Source: JAQUTK01 sp963677415 (GTDB taxonomy: Bacteria > Bacteroidota > Bacteroidia > Bacteroidales > JAQUTK01). From it: a stretch of 64,000 nucleotides of DNA. The stretch covers positions 80,464-144,463 of the forward strand of contig CAXXFJ010000011.1 in NCBI GenBank assembly GCA_963677415.2. The letters run 5' to 3'. The position numbers and the translations under genes are program-made. A model generated the notes under the pieces. It ran no database searches. It worked only from the letters and a program-made list of their open reading frames with translations, and was not told where the DNA came from. Shown here in pieces: positions 35,037 through 43,080 of the stretch. Each line of letters starts with the position of its first letter. Position 1 is the first letter of the stretch.

Positions 35037-35848
35037 TTGGTATGTTTTTCAAAACCAGCATATACCCAGTCGTTCATCTTTGTCCATAAGGAACGTACCT
35101 CTGAATCCCCGGCTTCCCATCGGCGTAGCATTTCACGTGCTTCATTCATCAATGGCGATTGGGCTTCCGCTTCTTCTTTGGTGATATTCTTTTCCGTTTG
35201 TAGCGCTGCGACTTCAGCTTTGAAATTTTTGTCGAAAAGAACGTAATAATCACCTATCAGATGGTCGCCCTTCTTGCCGGTTGATTCAGGAGTTGCACCA
35301 TTACCCCATTTTTGCCAGGCAAGCATAGACTTGCATATATGGATGCCGCGGTCGTTGACAATATTTGTTTTGATCACTTTATTCCCATTAGCTTTCAAAA
35401 TCTCAGAGATGCTGTGTCCAAGGAGATTGTTGCGCACATGCCCGAGGTGAAGAGGTTTATTGGTGTTAGGTGATGAGTATTCTATCATCACAAGAGGCGA
35501 CTGTTCGGTTTGTGCAATTAGGCCATATCGTTCATCCAGATGTATTTCGTTCAATTCTTTGATCCACTCTCCGTCGGCAACCACCAGATTAAGAAATCCT
35601 TTAATAGCAGTAAAAGAAGGAATACTTGCTGAGTGACTGATTAGATAATTGCCAATCTCATTGGCTGTAGCTTCAGGGCCTTTTTTGGAAATCTTTAGAA
35701 AGGGGAAAACAACGACTGTATAGTGAGCGGAAAACTCTTTATTTGTCTTTTGCAGTTGTATGGAAGAGTCGTGAACTTCCTGACTGTATAAGTCTTGGAT
35801 GCTCTGGCGAACTAACTTTTTGATTTTTTGTTCAATCGTCGAACTCAT
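35033..35848 (-). CDS. argS: Arginyl-tRNA synthetase, N-terminal part (frameshifted)
   Basis: 271 residues with the ArgS N-terminal tRNA-recognition domain (about 1-110) and the HIGH-type ATP signature in SPNTNKPLHLGHVRNNLLGH (about residue 130). It ends NDWVYAGFEKHTN-stop. Adding one A to the minus-strand run GAAAAACATACC gives ...GFEKTYQLMGVSFDK..., joining the other part into a ~600-residue protein, the normal ArgS size. Since ArgS is single-copy and essential, the break is more probably a sequence error than a true loss. A TAACTTTG -7 box lies 28 bases before the start. Confidence 0.93.
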   Translation of the reverse strand: MSSTIEQKIKKLVRQSIQDLYSQEVHDSSIQLQKTNKEFSAHYTVVVFPFLKISKKGPEATANEIGNYLISHSASIPSFTAIKGFLNLVVADGEWIKELNEIHLDERYGLIAQTEQSPLVMIEYSSPNTNKPLHLGHVRNNLLGHSISEILKANGNKVIKTNIVNDRGIHICKSMLAWQKWGNGATPESTGKKGDHLIGDYYVLFDKNFKAEVAALQTEKNITKEEAEAQSPLMNEAREMLRRWEAGDSEVRSLWTKMNDWVYAGFEKHTN

Positions 35849-35875
35849 TGTAATATATGATGTTTATTTGAATTG

Positions 35876-35883
35876 CAAAGTTA
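35876..35883 (-). promoter_or_regulatory. Probable -7 box of argS
   Basis: Minus-strand TAACTTTG, exact TAnnTTTG match, 28 bases upstream of the argS start codon. Confidence 0.5.
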
Positions 35884-35997
35884 AGACTTTCTTTGAAATA
35901 AATAATTATAGCAGAATGAAATCGCACGAAGTAAAGTTTACTAAACTGAAAATCATAAAACATGCAAAGTGGATATCTGTTTATGAGAATTAATCAC

Positions 35998-36005
35998 TAC
36001 TTTTG
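35998..36005 (+). promoter_or_regulatory. Probable -7 box of the kelch lipoprotein gene
   Basis: TACTTTTG, exact TAnnTTTG match, 36 bases before the ATG at 36042. Confidence 0.5.
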
Positions 36006-36041
36006 TGTTTTGAATAAGTAAACCTCTTAATTAGTACAATT

Positions 36042-37181
36042 ATGCGCAGAAAATCATTGGCTATTTGTTCCGCGATCTTCTTTGCGATTGCGATGGGTTC
36101 TTGTGGTGATGGTGATGGAAACAATGAAAAAACGTATGGAGAAATCGTTAACCATAAATATTCATACCTTTTAGGGGATGGAAGATATAAATCAGCAGGG
36201 GCCGTGCTGGATGATTCTCTCTATGTAGCAGGAGGCTATCTTGGTGGAGAATCGAATGCTCTTTCAGATAAGTTTTGCTCACTTTCTTACAAATCCGGAA
36301 TAAAAGATGGTGAACGTACGATGAACAAAGCCAGAGCGGAGATGTCATCACTCGTAGCGAATGGACAGGCTTATTTTGCAGGAGGAATGGTCATGTCTGA
36401 CGGTTCTTTGACTGAAACGGATGAGATTTCTCTTATCTCATCTGCTAAGAGGAAATGGCTGCCTTCTGTATTGAGATTGAGCATTGCCCGTACCAACTTT
36501 GCAAGTGTTTCTTATGGGAACAGACTAATTTATGCTGGTGGTGAATCAAAAGGAGTTTATAAGAATGAAGTAGATAATCTGGATGTTGTTAATGCAGAGA
36601 ATTCTCAGGTTAGTCATATGAAAACGCCACGTGCTGGACTTGCTGCTGCTCTGGTAAATGATAGAATATATTTTGCCGGAGGTCGTAATTCGACAGGTGT
36701 GCTGGATGAGATTGAAGTTTATGATGTGAAAGAGAATCAATGGGTACTTATTGATAATGAAGTTATTCGACTGAGTGAGCCTCGTGCCGAACTGACTTGC
36801 CAAACATCAAATGGGTATGTTCTCTTTGCAGGTGGCAAAACAAATACAGGATATTCCTCCAAAGTTGATATATATAATATGAATACGGGTAAATGGATGG
36901 AAACTGAACTTTCTGTGCCCCGTTCGGGTATTGCTTCTGCTGTGTCAGGAAACTGGATTGTATTTGCTGGTGGTGTGATCGGAGACAATCAGTATACAAA
37001 TGCGGTTGATATTTTTGATACCCGTAAGGGCAAGTTTCTTCTGTTGGAGGAAAAAGAGAAAAAGTTGGTAACTTCCAGGGGATATGCCACAGCTGCTGCT
37101 ATTAAGAATAAAATATATATTATCGGTGGCTTGATGGCAAATGGACCGTCGCAGGATATTGATATCTACGAGTTGAATTAA
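36042..37181 (+). CDS. Kelch-repeat lipoprotein
   Basis: 379 residues. The lipoprotein signal ends at AMGSCGDGD (Cys near residue 21). Six or so kelch motifs follow, each marked by a FAGG/YAGG/IIGG turn: LYVAGGYLGGES, AYFAGGMVMSDG, LIYAGGESKGVY, IYFAGGRNSTGV, VLFAGGKTNTGY, IVFAGGVIGDNQ, IYIIGGLMANGP. This predicts a beta-propeller at the cell envelope. Partner unknown. It ends 30 bases before hisG on the same strand, and no separate hisG promoter was found, so read-through into the his genes is possible. Confidence 0.85.
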   Translation: MRRKSLAICSAIFFAIAMGSCGDGDGNNEKTYGEIVNHKYSYLLGDGRYKSAGAVLDDSLYVAGGYLGGESNALSDKFCSLSYKSGIKDGERTMNKARAEMSSLVANGQAYFAGGMVMSDGSLTETDEISLISSAKRKWLPSVLRLSIARTNFASVSYGNRLIYAGGESKGVYKNEVDNLDVVNAENSQVSHMKTPRAGLAAALVNDRIYFAGGRNSTGVLDEIEVYDVKENQWVLIDNEVIRLSEPRAELTCQTSNGYVLFAGGKTNTGYSSKVDIYNMNTGKWMETELSVPRSGIASAVSGNWIVFAGGVIGDNQYTNAVDIFDTRKGKFLLLEEKEKKLVTSRGYATAAAIKNKIYIIGGLMANGPSQDIDIYELN

Positions 37182-37211
37182 AATAATTACGAATAAAATC
37201 TGAATAATAAA

Positions 37212-38063
37212 ATGCTTAGAATTGCTGTACAATCCAAAGGACGTTTGAATGAGGATACGATGTGTTTGCTCGCAGAAAGTGGCATCAAACTTGCGCCTTC
37301 GAAAAGAACACTGTTAGTCCCTTCTACTACTTTTCCTCTCGAAATATTGTTTTTGCGTGATGATGATATTCCACAATCTGTTGCTAATGGAACTGCTGAT
37401 GTGGGAATCGTAGGAGAAAATGAATATATGGAGAAGCATAAAGGTTCAGAGATTGTAAAAAGACTGGGATTTGGGAAGTGTCGCTTATCGCTGGCTATTC
37501 CGAAAGATGAGGAATACAATAATCTGAACTGGTTTTCAGGAAAGAAAATTGCAACTTCGTATCCTGAAATATTGACTGATTTTTTGAAGAAGAATGGTGT
37601 GAAGGCTGATATCCATATTATTACCGGTTCGGTGGAGATTGCTCCGGGTATCGGGTTGGCTGATGCAATCTTTGATATTGTAAGCTCAGGAAGTACGTTA
37701 GTGAGCAATCGTCTGAAAGAGGTGGAAGTGGTTATGAAGTCCGAAGCAATACTTATTGCTCATCCTTCTCTGTCGAAAGATAAAAAAGAGATACTTGCTG
37801 AGTTGCTGTTCCGTATTGATTCGGTTCTTTATGCAGACGGGAAAAAGTATATTATGCTGAATGCCCCGAACGAAAAGCTGAAAGATATTGTGGCTATTCT
37901 GCCTGGTGTAAAGAGTCCGACAATCATACCTCTTTCCAAAGAGGGGTGGTCTTCTTTGCATTCTGTTATTGAAGAAAAACGTTTCTGGGAAGTAATTGGT
38001 AAATTGAAAGCTTGTGGTGCTCAGGGTATTCTGGTGCTGCCAATAGAGAAAATGATTTTGTAA
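37212..38063 (+). CDS. hisG: ATP phosphoribosyltransferase (long form)
   Basis: First enzyme of histidine synthesis (ATP + PRPP to phosphoribosyl-ATP). 283 residues, the long HisG with a C-terminal regulatory ACT-like domain. Motifs: RIAVQSKGRLNEDTMCLLAE at the N-terminus, NGTADVGIVGENE, KRLGFGKCRLSLAIP, the PRPP loop region EIAPGIGLADAIFDIVSSGS, and the C-terminal KACGAQGILVLPIEKMI. Long-form HisG is usually feedback-inhibited by histidine. It overlaps hisD by one base (TAATG). Confidence 0.95.
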   Translation: MLRIAVQSKGRLNEDTMCLLAESGIKLAPSKRTLLVPSTTFPLEILFLRDDDIPQSVANGTADVGIVGENEYMEKHKGSEIVKRLGFGKCRLSLAIPKDEEYNNLNWFSGKKIATSYPEILTDFLKKNGVKADIHIITGSVEIAPGIGLADAIFDIVSSGSTLVSNRLKEVEVVMKSEAILIAHPSLSKDKKEILAELLFRIDSVLYADGKKYIMLNAPNEKLKDIVAILPGVKSPTIIPLSKEGWSSLHSVIEEKRFWEVIGKLKACGAQGILVLPIEKMIL

Positions 38064-39358
38064 TGAAAATCTTTAAATATCCGTCTGAAACTCTTTGGGG
38101 AGAGATCATGAGTCGCCCTGTGATGGATACGTCTGCTTTGTTTGATACCGTTCGTTCTATCTTGAACGAGGTGAAGATAGGAGGCGATGAGGCTGTGCTA
38201 CGCTTTGAAGAACAGTTTGATAAGGTGCGTCTTGCATCACTCAAAGTATTACAAGAGGAAATCGATCAGTGTGACGCACTGCTTTCGGAAAATCTAAAAG
38301 ATGCTATTCGGGTTGCTGCAGCAAACATTGAGCGATTCCATGCTGCGCAGATCCTGCATCCGCAGAAAATCATTACGAGCCCCGGGGTTACTTGCTGGCA
38401 GAAGATTGTGCCTATAGAGAAAGTGGGATTGTATGTGCCGGGAGGTACTGCTCCTTTGTTTTCTACAGTATTGATGTTGGCTATTCCGGCGAAGATTGCA
38501 GGTTGTAAAGAGGTTGTGTTATGTTCACCTCCTGATAAAGAGGGGAACATTCATCCCGCTATTCTTTTCGCTTCCAAAGTGGCTGGCGTTTCTGCTATTT
38601 ATAAGATAGGTGGGGTGCAGGCAATCGCTTCTATGGCATATGGTACTCAGTCTGTACCGAAAGTATATAAAGTGTTCGGTCCTGGGAATCAATACGTCAC
38701 TGCTGCTAAACAGCTGGTGTCTTTGAAAGATGTAGCAATAGATATGCCTGCCGGTCCATCTGAAGTGGAAGTTATAGCTGATGAGACGGCTAATCCTGTT
38801 TTCATTGCATCCGATTTGTTGTCACAGGCAGAACATGGAGTAGATAGTCAGGCCGTCTTTATCACGACCGATGAGCCATTGATTGATAAAGTCTGTATAG
38901 AAGTGGAACGTCAGTTGGAACTTCTTCCCCGAAAAGAAATTGCCGCTCGTTCTTTAGAACACAGCAAACTAATCGTTGTAAAGGACATGGATGAGGTCGT
39001 TCGACTGACTAACCAGTATGCTCCGGAACATTTGATTATTTCTACTGCCAACTATATGGAAGTAGCAGACCAAATAACAAATGCAGGATCTATATTTCTT
39101 GGGCATCTTACGCCAGAAAGTGCAGGTGACTACGCATCTGGTACGAACCACACGCTTCCTACCAATGGATATGCCAAAGCTTACAGTGGAGTGAATCTGG
39201 ATAGTTTTATCAAGAAGATCACACTCCAGGAGATTACCCCCGAGGGACTTCGTCTTTTGGGACCTGTGATAGAAACAATGGCCGGTAACGAACAACTATT
39301 TGCTCATAAGAACGCTGTTACGCTCCGGATGAAACAGTTGGATATAGATAATAATTAA
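38063..39358 (+). CDS. hisD: Histidinol dehydrogenase
   Basis: 431 residues from ATG 38063, chosen because it overlaps the hisG stop as TAATG and begins the conserved N-terminus. It catalyses the last two oxidations to histidine with NAD and zinc. Family signatures: GLYVPGGTAPLFSTVLMLA, KVFGPGNQYVTAAKQLV, DMPAGPSEVEVIADETANP, the zinc-site block DLLSQAEHGVDSQAVFIT, and TPESAGDYASGTNHTLPT. Second gene of the his operon. Confidence 0.96.
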   Translation: MKIFKYPSETLWGEIMSRPVMDTSALFDTVRSILNEVKIGGDEAVLRFEEQFDKVRLASLKVLQEEIDQCDALLSENLKDAIRVAAANIERFHAAQILHPQKIITSPGVTCWQKIVPIEKVGLYVPGGTAPLFSTVLMLAIPAKIAGCKEVVLCSPPDKEGNIHPAILFASKVAGVSAIYKIGGVQAIASMAYGTQSVPKVYKVFGPGNQYVTAAKQLVSLKDVAIDMPAGPSEVEVIADETANPVFIASDLLSQAEHGVDSQAVFITTDEPLIDKVCIEVERQLELLPRKEIAARSLEHSKLIVVKDMDEVVRLTNQYAPEHLIISTANYMEVADQITNAGSIFLGHLTPESAGDYASGTNHTLPTNGYAKAYSGVNLDSFIKKITLQEITPEGLRLLGPVIETMAGNEQLFAHKNAVTLRMKQLDIDNN

Positions 39359-39366
39359 AGTATCGT

Positions 39367-40401
39367 ATGAATTTACAATCACTTGTTAGAAAAAATATAT
39401 GGAATCTTGTGCCTTATTCTTGTGCTCGTAATGAGTTTAAAGGGGAGGCGTCTGTATTCTTGGATGCCAATGAGAATCCACTTAATGACCCATATAACCG
39501 CTACCCGGATCCATTTCAGGATGCTTTGAAGCAGAAGGTCTCTAAGGTAAAGGGAGTTGATGCCAATAATATATTTTTTGGCAATGGTAGTGATGAGCCT
39601 ATTGATTTGGTGGTTCGCATCTTCTGTGAACCGCGTGTGGACAATATCGTTGCGATGGATCCGACCTATGGTATGTATCAGGTATGTGCGGACATCAATG
39701 ATGTAGAGTATCGTAAAGTATTGCTAAATGATGACTTTTCGCTGGATGCCGAACGACTGCTGGCAGCAACTGATGCACATACCAAACTGATATTTCTCTG
39801 TTCGCCGAACAATCCGACAGCCAATGTGATGAATCAGGAAGAAGTGTTGAAGATCGTTAGAAACTTCCCTGGTATTGTGATTCTGGATGAGGCTTATATT
39901 GATTTTGCTGAAGTTCCCGGATTGCTCTCCCGCTTGATCGAATTTCCGAACCTTATTATCCTTCATACTTTCTCTAAAGCTTGGGGCATGGCTGCGATTC
40001 GGTTAGGAATGGCTTTTGCGACGGAAGAGATAATCGGCCTATTTAACAAGGTAAAATATCCTTATAATATTAATTTACTTACTCAGACATTTGTTACTGA
40101 GTCTGTGGTTAAGGAAGAAGAGAAAATGGTAACTGTTCGGATGTTGCTCGAACAAAGGGCTTTCTTAAAGGATGCATTGCTTGTTTTTCCTTTTGTAAAA
40201 CAGGTTTATCCTTCTGATGCAAATTTTCTGCTTGTCAAAGTGGATGATGCGAATGGTCTCTATGATTATCTGATTAATAGAGGCATTGTGATTCGTAACA
40301 GAACTAAACTTTCTCTCTGTAAAAATACTGTTCGTATTACCGTGGGTACTTCAGAGGAGAATGAAGCTCTTGTTGAAGCTTTAAAAACCTATCCGAATTA
40401 A
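39367..40401 (+). CDS. hisC: Histidinol-phosphate aminotransferase
   Basis: 344-residue PLP enzyme of fold type I. Evidence: FLDANENPLNDPYNRYPDPF at the N-terminus, FFGNGSDEPIDLVVRIF, FLCSPNNPTANVM, the PLP aspartate/tyrosine in VILDEAYIDFAE, and the Schiff-base lysine in HTFSKAWGMAAIRLGMA. It converts imidazole-acetol phosphate to histidinol phosphate. It is eight bases after hisD. The usual next gene, hisB, is not found: a terminator follows within 25 bases. Confidence 0.95.
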   Translation: MNLQSLVRKNIWNLVPYSCARNEFKGEASVFLDANENPLNDPYNRYPDPFQDALKQKVSKVKGVDANNIFFGNGSDEPIDLVVRIFCEPRVDNIVAMDPTYGMYQVCADINDVEYRKVLLNDDFSLDAERLLAATDAHTKLIFLCSPNNPTANVMNQEEVLKIVRNFPGIVILDEAYIDFAEVPGLLSRLIEFPNLIILHTFSKAWGMAAIRLGMAFATEEIIGLFNKVKYPYNINLLTQTFVTESVVKEEEKMVTVRMLLEQRAFLKDALLVFPFVKQVYPSDANFLLVKVDDANGLYDYLINRGIVIRNRTKLSLCKNTVRITVGTSEENEALVEALKTYPN

Positions 40402-40422
40402 TCTGGTATTGATGATAAAAGA

Positions 40423-40455
40423 AAAGGAGTTTCTCTTGGGGAGGCTCCTTTTTTT
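40423..40455 (+). terminator. Rho-independent terminator after hisC
   Basis: AAAAGGAG and CTCCTTTT arms followed by a T-run, 22 bases past the hisC stop. Confidence 0.7.
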
Positions 40456-40474
40456 ACTCCTATCCGTCACTAAA

Positions 40475-40534
40475 TTTCGTCCTTATGAAAGGAGAAAGAC
40501 GTCCTTATGTTTTTCTCCTTTCATAAGGACGAAA
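40475..40534. repeat. Perfect 23-bp inverted repeat with a repeat in its loop
   Basis: The arms at 40475-40497 and 40512-40534 are exact reverse complements over 23 bases; the core is CGTCCTTATGAAAGGAG. The 14-base loop contains GTCCTTATG, a third copy of part of the left arm. It has no T-run, so it does not look like a plain terminator. Confidence 0.85.
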
Positions 40535-40537
40535 CAT

Positions 40538-40559
40538 AAATTTCATCTGTATGAAATTT
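40538..40559. repeat. Short hairpin next to the 23-bp inverted repeat
   Basis: AAATTTCAT-CTGT-ATGAAATTT, perfect 9-bp arms, 3 bases after the larger repeat. It shares the TTTCAT/ATGAAA theme, so it may be a decayed relative. Confidence 0.7.
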
Positions 40560-40614
40560 GAGGCTCATCAAATTGGAGGAGATGGAGGTTAGAGATATCT
40601 GTATGGCTATATAT

Positions 40615-40662
40615 AGATCAAAAGTCCTGAAAAGAATGACTTCTTTTCAGGACTTTTGATCT
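40615..40662. terminator. Strong bidirectional hairpin between hisC and spt
   Basis: Perfect 22-bp arms (40615-40636, 40641-40662; core AAAAGTCCTGAAAAGAA) with a TGAC loop, 15 bases after the spt stop and between convergent genes. Confidence 0.8.
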
Positions 40663-40677
40663 ATAAAGATTATCTCT

Positions 40678-41865
40678 TTATTGGATGATATCAAGCTTTT
40701 TAAAGCATTTCTGAATTTTGTCCAAGGCAATGTCCAACTGGTCGAAAGTATGTGTTGCCATCAGAGAGAAGCGAATCAATGTGTCTGAAGGAGCTACTGC
40801 TGGAGCTATTACCGGATTAACAAAGATGCCTTCATCAAACAACATTTTCGTAACAATGAATGTCTTCTGATTATCACGGATAAATAATGGAATGATTGGA
40901 GTCTGAGTCTTTCCTACTTCAATACCCATCGCACGGAAGTGATCCAATGCATAGTGAGTAAGATCAAACAGATGCTGTTGGCGTTCCGGTTCATCTTTGA
41001 TAATCTGTAGAGCAGCCATGGTGCCAGCGGCAGAACCAGGGGTCATGCTTGCACTGAAGATGTAGGAACGGGAATTGTGACGCAGGAACTCAATGGTATC
41101 TTTGTCTGCAGCTATAAAGCCTCCCAAAGTTGCCAAGGACTTACTGAATGTACCCATAATGAGGTCGACATCCTGAGTCAAGCCGAAGTGATCGCAAACA
41201 CCGCGTCCTTGTCTGCCAAGAACTCCAATACCATGTGCTTCATCAACCATGATATTTGCGTTATATTTCTTTGATAATGCGACAATTCCGGGGAGGTTAA
41301 CTATGTCGCCTTCCATGCTGAATACCCCATCAACGACAATAAGTTTAACTTTGTCTGGTTGGCATGATTTTAGTCCCTTTTCCAACGATTCCATGTCATT
41401 ATGCTTGAACTTGATTGGGGTTGAAAAGGAAAGTCTTTTACCTTCGATGATAGATGCGTGATCCAGTTCATCCCAAAGGATATAATCTTCTCTTCCTGTA
41501 ACACAGGATACTACTCCCAGATTCACCTGAAATCCAGTTGAGAAACATATTGCTTCATCTTTTCCAACAAATTCGGCCAACTCGTGCTCTAATTGCAAAT
41601 GGATATCCAGTGTACCGTTAAGAAACCGTGAACCTGCGCAACCAGTTCCATATTTTCTTGTAGCTTCTACAGCAGCCTCTATTACTTTAGGATGGCAGGT
41701 TAAACCCATGTAACTATTAGAGCCAAACATTAGTACCTTACGTCCGCTGATTACGACTTCTGTATCTTGTTTGCTGTCAATCTCTCTAAAATACGGATAA
41801 TAACCTGTTTCTTTTACTTCTCTGGATAATAAGTATTTAGAAAGCTTTTCTTGCAGTAATCCCAT
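40678..41865 (-). CDS. spt: Serine palmitoyltransferase (alpha-oxoamine synthase)
   Basis: 395-residue PLP enzyme that condenses serine with an acyl-CoA, the committed step of Bacteroides sphingolipid synthesis. Alpha-oxoamine synthase motifs: NSYMGLTCHPKVIEAA, GTGCAGSRFLNGTLDIH, WDELDHASIIEG, the PLP aspartate in VDEAHGIGVLGRQGRG, and the Schiff-base lysine in MGTFSKSLATLGGF. The N-terminus (GLLQEKLSKY ... GYYPYFREIDS) matches the Bacteroides SPT kind better than KBL or BioF. It is divergent from a lipid kinase gene, which fits lipid metabolism. A TAATTTTG -7 box lies 88 bases upstream. Confidence 0.9.
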   Translation of the reverse strand: MGLLQEKLSKYLLSREVKETGYYPYFREIDSKQDTEVVISGRKVLMFGSNSYMGLTCHPKVIEAAVEATRKYGTGCAGSRFLNGTLDIHLQLEHELAEFVGKDEAICFSTGFQVNLGVVSCVTGREDYILWDELDHASIIEGKRLSFSTPIKFKHNDMESLEKGLKSCQPDKVKLIVVDGVFSMEGDIVNLPGIVALSKKYNANIMVDEAHGIGVLGRQGRGVCDHFGLTQDVDLIMGTFSKSLATLGGFIAADKDTIEFLRHNSRSYIFSASMTPGSAAGTMAALQIIKDEPERQQHLFDLTHYALDHFRAMGIEVGKTQTPIIPLFIRDNQKTFIVTKMLFDEGIFVNPVIAPAVAPSDTLIRFSLMATHTFDQLDIALDKIQKCFKKLDIIQ

Positions 41866-41952
41866 AATTTGTGATCAAATAGAGTTGTTCTTTAAAATAT
41901 TTTGTCTAATATTGCGCCCTGATTGATTGTTGTGCCTTTCAGTTCGAAAGTG

Positions 41953-41960
41953 CAAAATTA
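41953..41960 (-). promoter_or_regulatory. Probable -7 box of spt
   Basis: Minus-strand TAATTTTG, exact TAnnTTTG match, in the spt/lipid-kinase divergent gap (41866-42060), which otherwise shows nothing clear. Confidence 0.45.
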
Positions 41961-42060
41961 TCAAAAAGATAGACAAAATTGCCGTTTTGCAGTACATAAA
42001 ACAGTGTATTCACAAATATTAATAATTGACTTGCTTATTTGTTAAGTCATTCACGTCATA

Positions 42061-42951
42061 ATGAAAAGAAATATAGTCTTCATCATAAATCCTATTTCCG
42101 GAAATCAACATTCTTCATCTCTTTGTAAGAGGATATATGATAGACTGGATAAGAGCAAATTTAATATTTCAATTTCTTTTTCTGGAGCAAAGGGAGATGG
42201 AACTTTATTAGCTCAAAAGGCTATTAAGGATCATGTTGATTATGTCATAGCGGTTGGGGGAGATGGAACCGTGAATGAGATTGCAGGTGAACTGGTCCAT
42301 TCAGATGTTGCATTAGGTATTATTCCCAATGGATCGGGTGATGGTTTGGCACGTCATCTTGGATTAAGAGGTAATTTTGAACATGCTATTGATGTAATTA
42401 ATCAGGAATACACTCTTAAAGTTGACTATTGCATGGCCAATGACATCAAGTTCTTCTGTACATTTGGAATGGGGTTTGATGCACTTGTCAGTTATAGCTT
42501 TTCCAAAGCAGGGACACGAGGTTTCTCTACTTACGTCGAAAAAGTCTTAAAAGAATATATAAATTACAAACCAGAAGAATATATCATCGAATGCAATGGA
42601 GAGAAGATTAATTCTAAATCCTTTTTGATTACTTGTGCTAATGCTTCTCAATGGGGAAACAATGCGTATATTGCCCCTCTGGCAAGCATTACAGATGGAT
42701 TGTTGGATGTGATAACTATGGAACCCTTTGGTTTTACTAATGCTGCCCCAATGGCTTTTCAGCTCTTTACAAAAACCATAACCTCCCGGCATGATATCAA
42801 AATGTATCGCGCCAAAGAGTTTATCTTTCATCGTGAAAAGACAGGTATCTACCACTATGACGGTGAACCTATTGAAATGGGAAAAACGGTAAAAGTCCGT
42901 GTTATTCCGGCAGGGCTCAAGATGCTGGTTCCAAAAGATCTGATTGTTTAG
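42061..42951 (+). CDS. Diacylglycerol/sphingoid-base kinase family lipid kinase
   Basis: 296 residues of the DAGK catalytic fold. The ATP-binding motif GGDGTVNEIAGELV is near residue 65, with the second glycine-rich loop IIPNGSGDGLARHLG, an NPISGN start (FIINPISGNQHSSS) and a C-terminal YHYDGEPIEMGKTVKVRVIP block. It phosphorylates a lipid hydroxyl with ATP. Bacterial members act on diacylglycerol, but the divergent neighbour is serine palmitoyltransferase, so a sphinganine or ceramide kinase is plausible. The sequence alone cannot separate these. Confidence 0.85.
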   Translation: MKRNIVFIINPISGNQHSSSLCKRIYDRLDKSKFNISISFSGAKGDGTLLAQKAIKDHVDYVIAVGGDGTVNEIAGELVHSDVALGIIPNGSGDGLARHLGLRGNFEHAIDVINQEYTLKVDYCMANDIKFFCTFGMGFDALVSYSFSKAGTRGFSTYVEKVLKEYINYKPEEYIIECNGEKINSKSFLITCANASQWGNNAYIAPLASITDGLLDVITMEPFGFTNAAPMAFQLFTKTITSRHDIKMYRAKEFIFHREKTGIYHYDGEPIEMGKTVKVRVIPAGLKMLVPKDLIV

Positions 42952-42980
42952 ATTGGGATAAAAAAGACTTTCTACTATAA

Positions 42981-43031
42981 AAGAAGTCATCTGGTCCGTG
43001 CGGTCAATCCCCGCCAACCAGATGACTTCTT
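42981..43031. terminator. Terminator hairpin between the lipid kinase and AsmA genes
   Basis: Perfect 15-bp arms (AAGAAGTCATCTGGT / ACCAGATGACTTCTT) with a 21-base loop that can form a small GCGG/CCGC stem. Located between convergent genes. Confidence 0.75.
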
Positions 43032-43080
43032 CATTTATCAGCTAGTTCCTATCTTAAGCAATAGAGAGCGAAAGAATATA

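Noticed and set aside
35033..35060. Programmed ribosomal frameshift in argS
   Set aside because: Programmed sites are known in prfB and dnaX, not argS; there is no visible stimulatory structure and two other A-run indels occur in the window.
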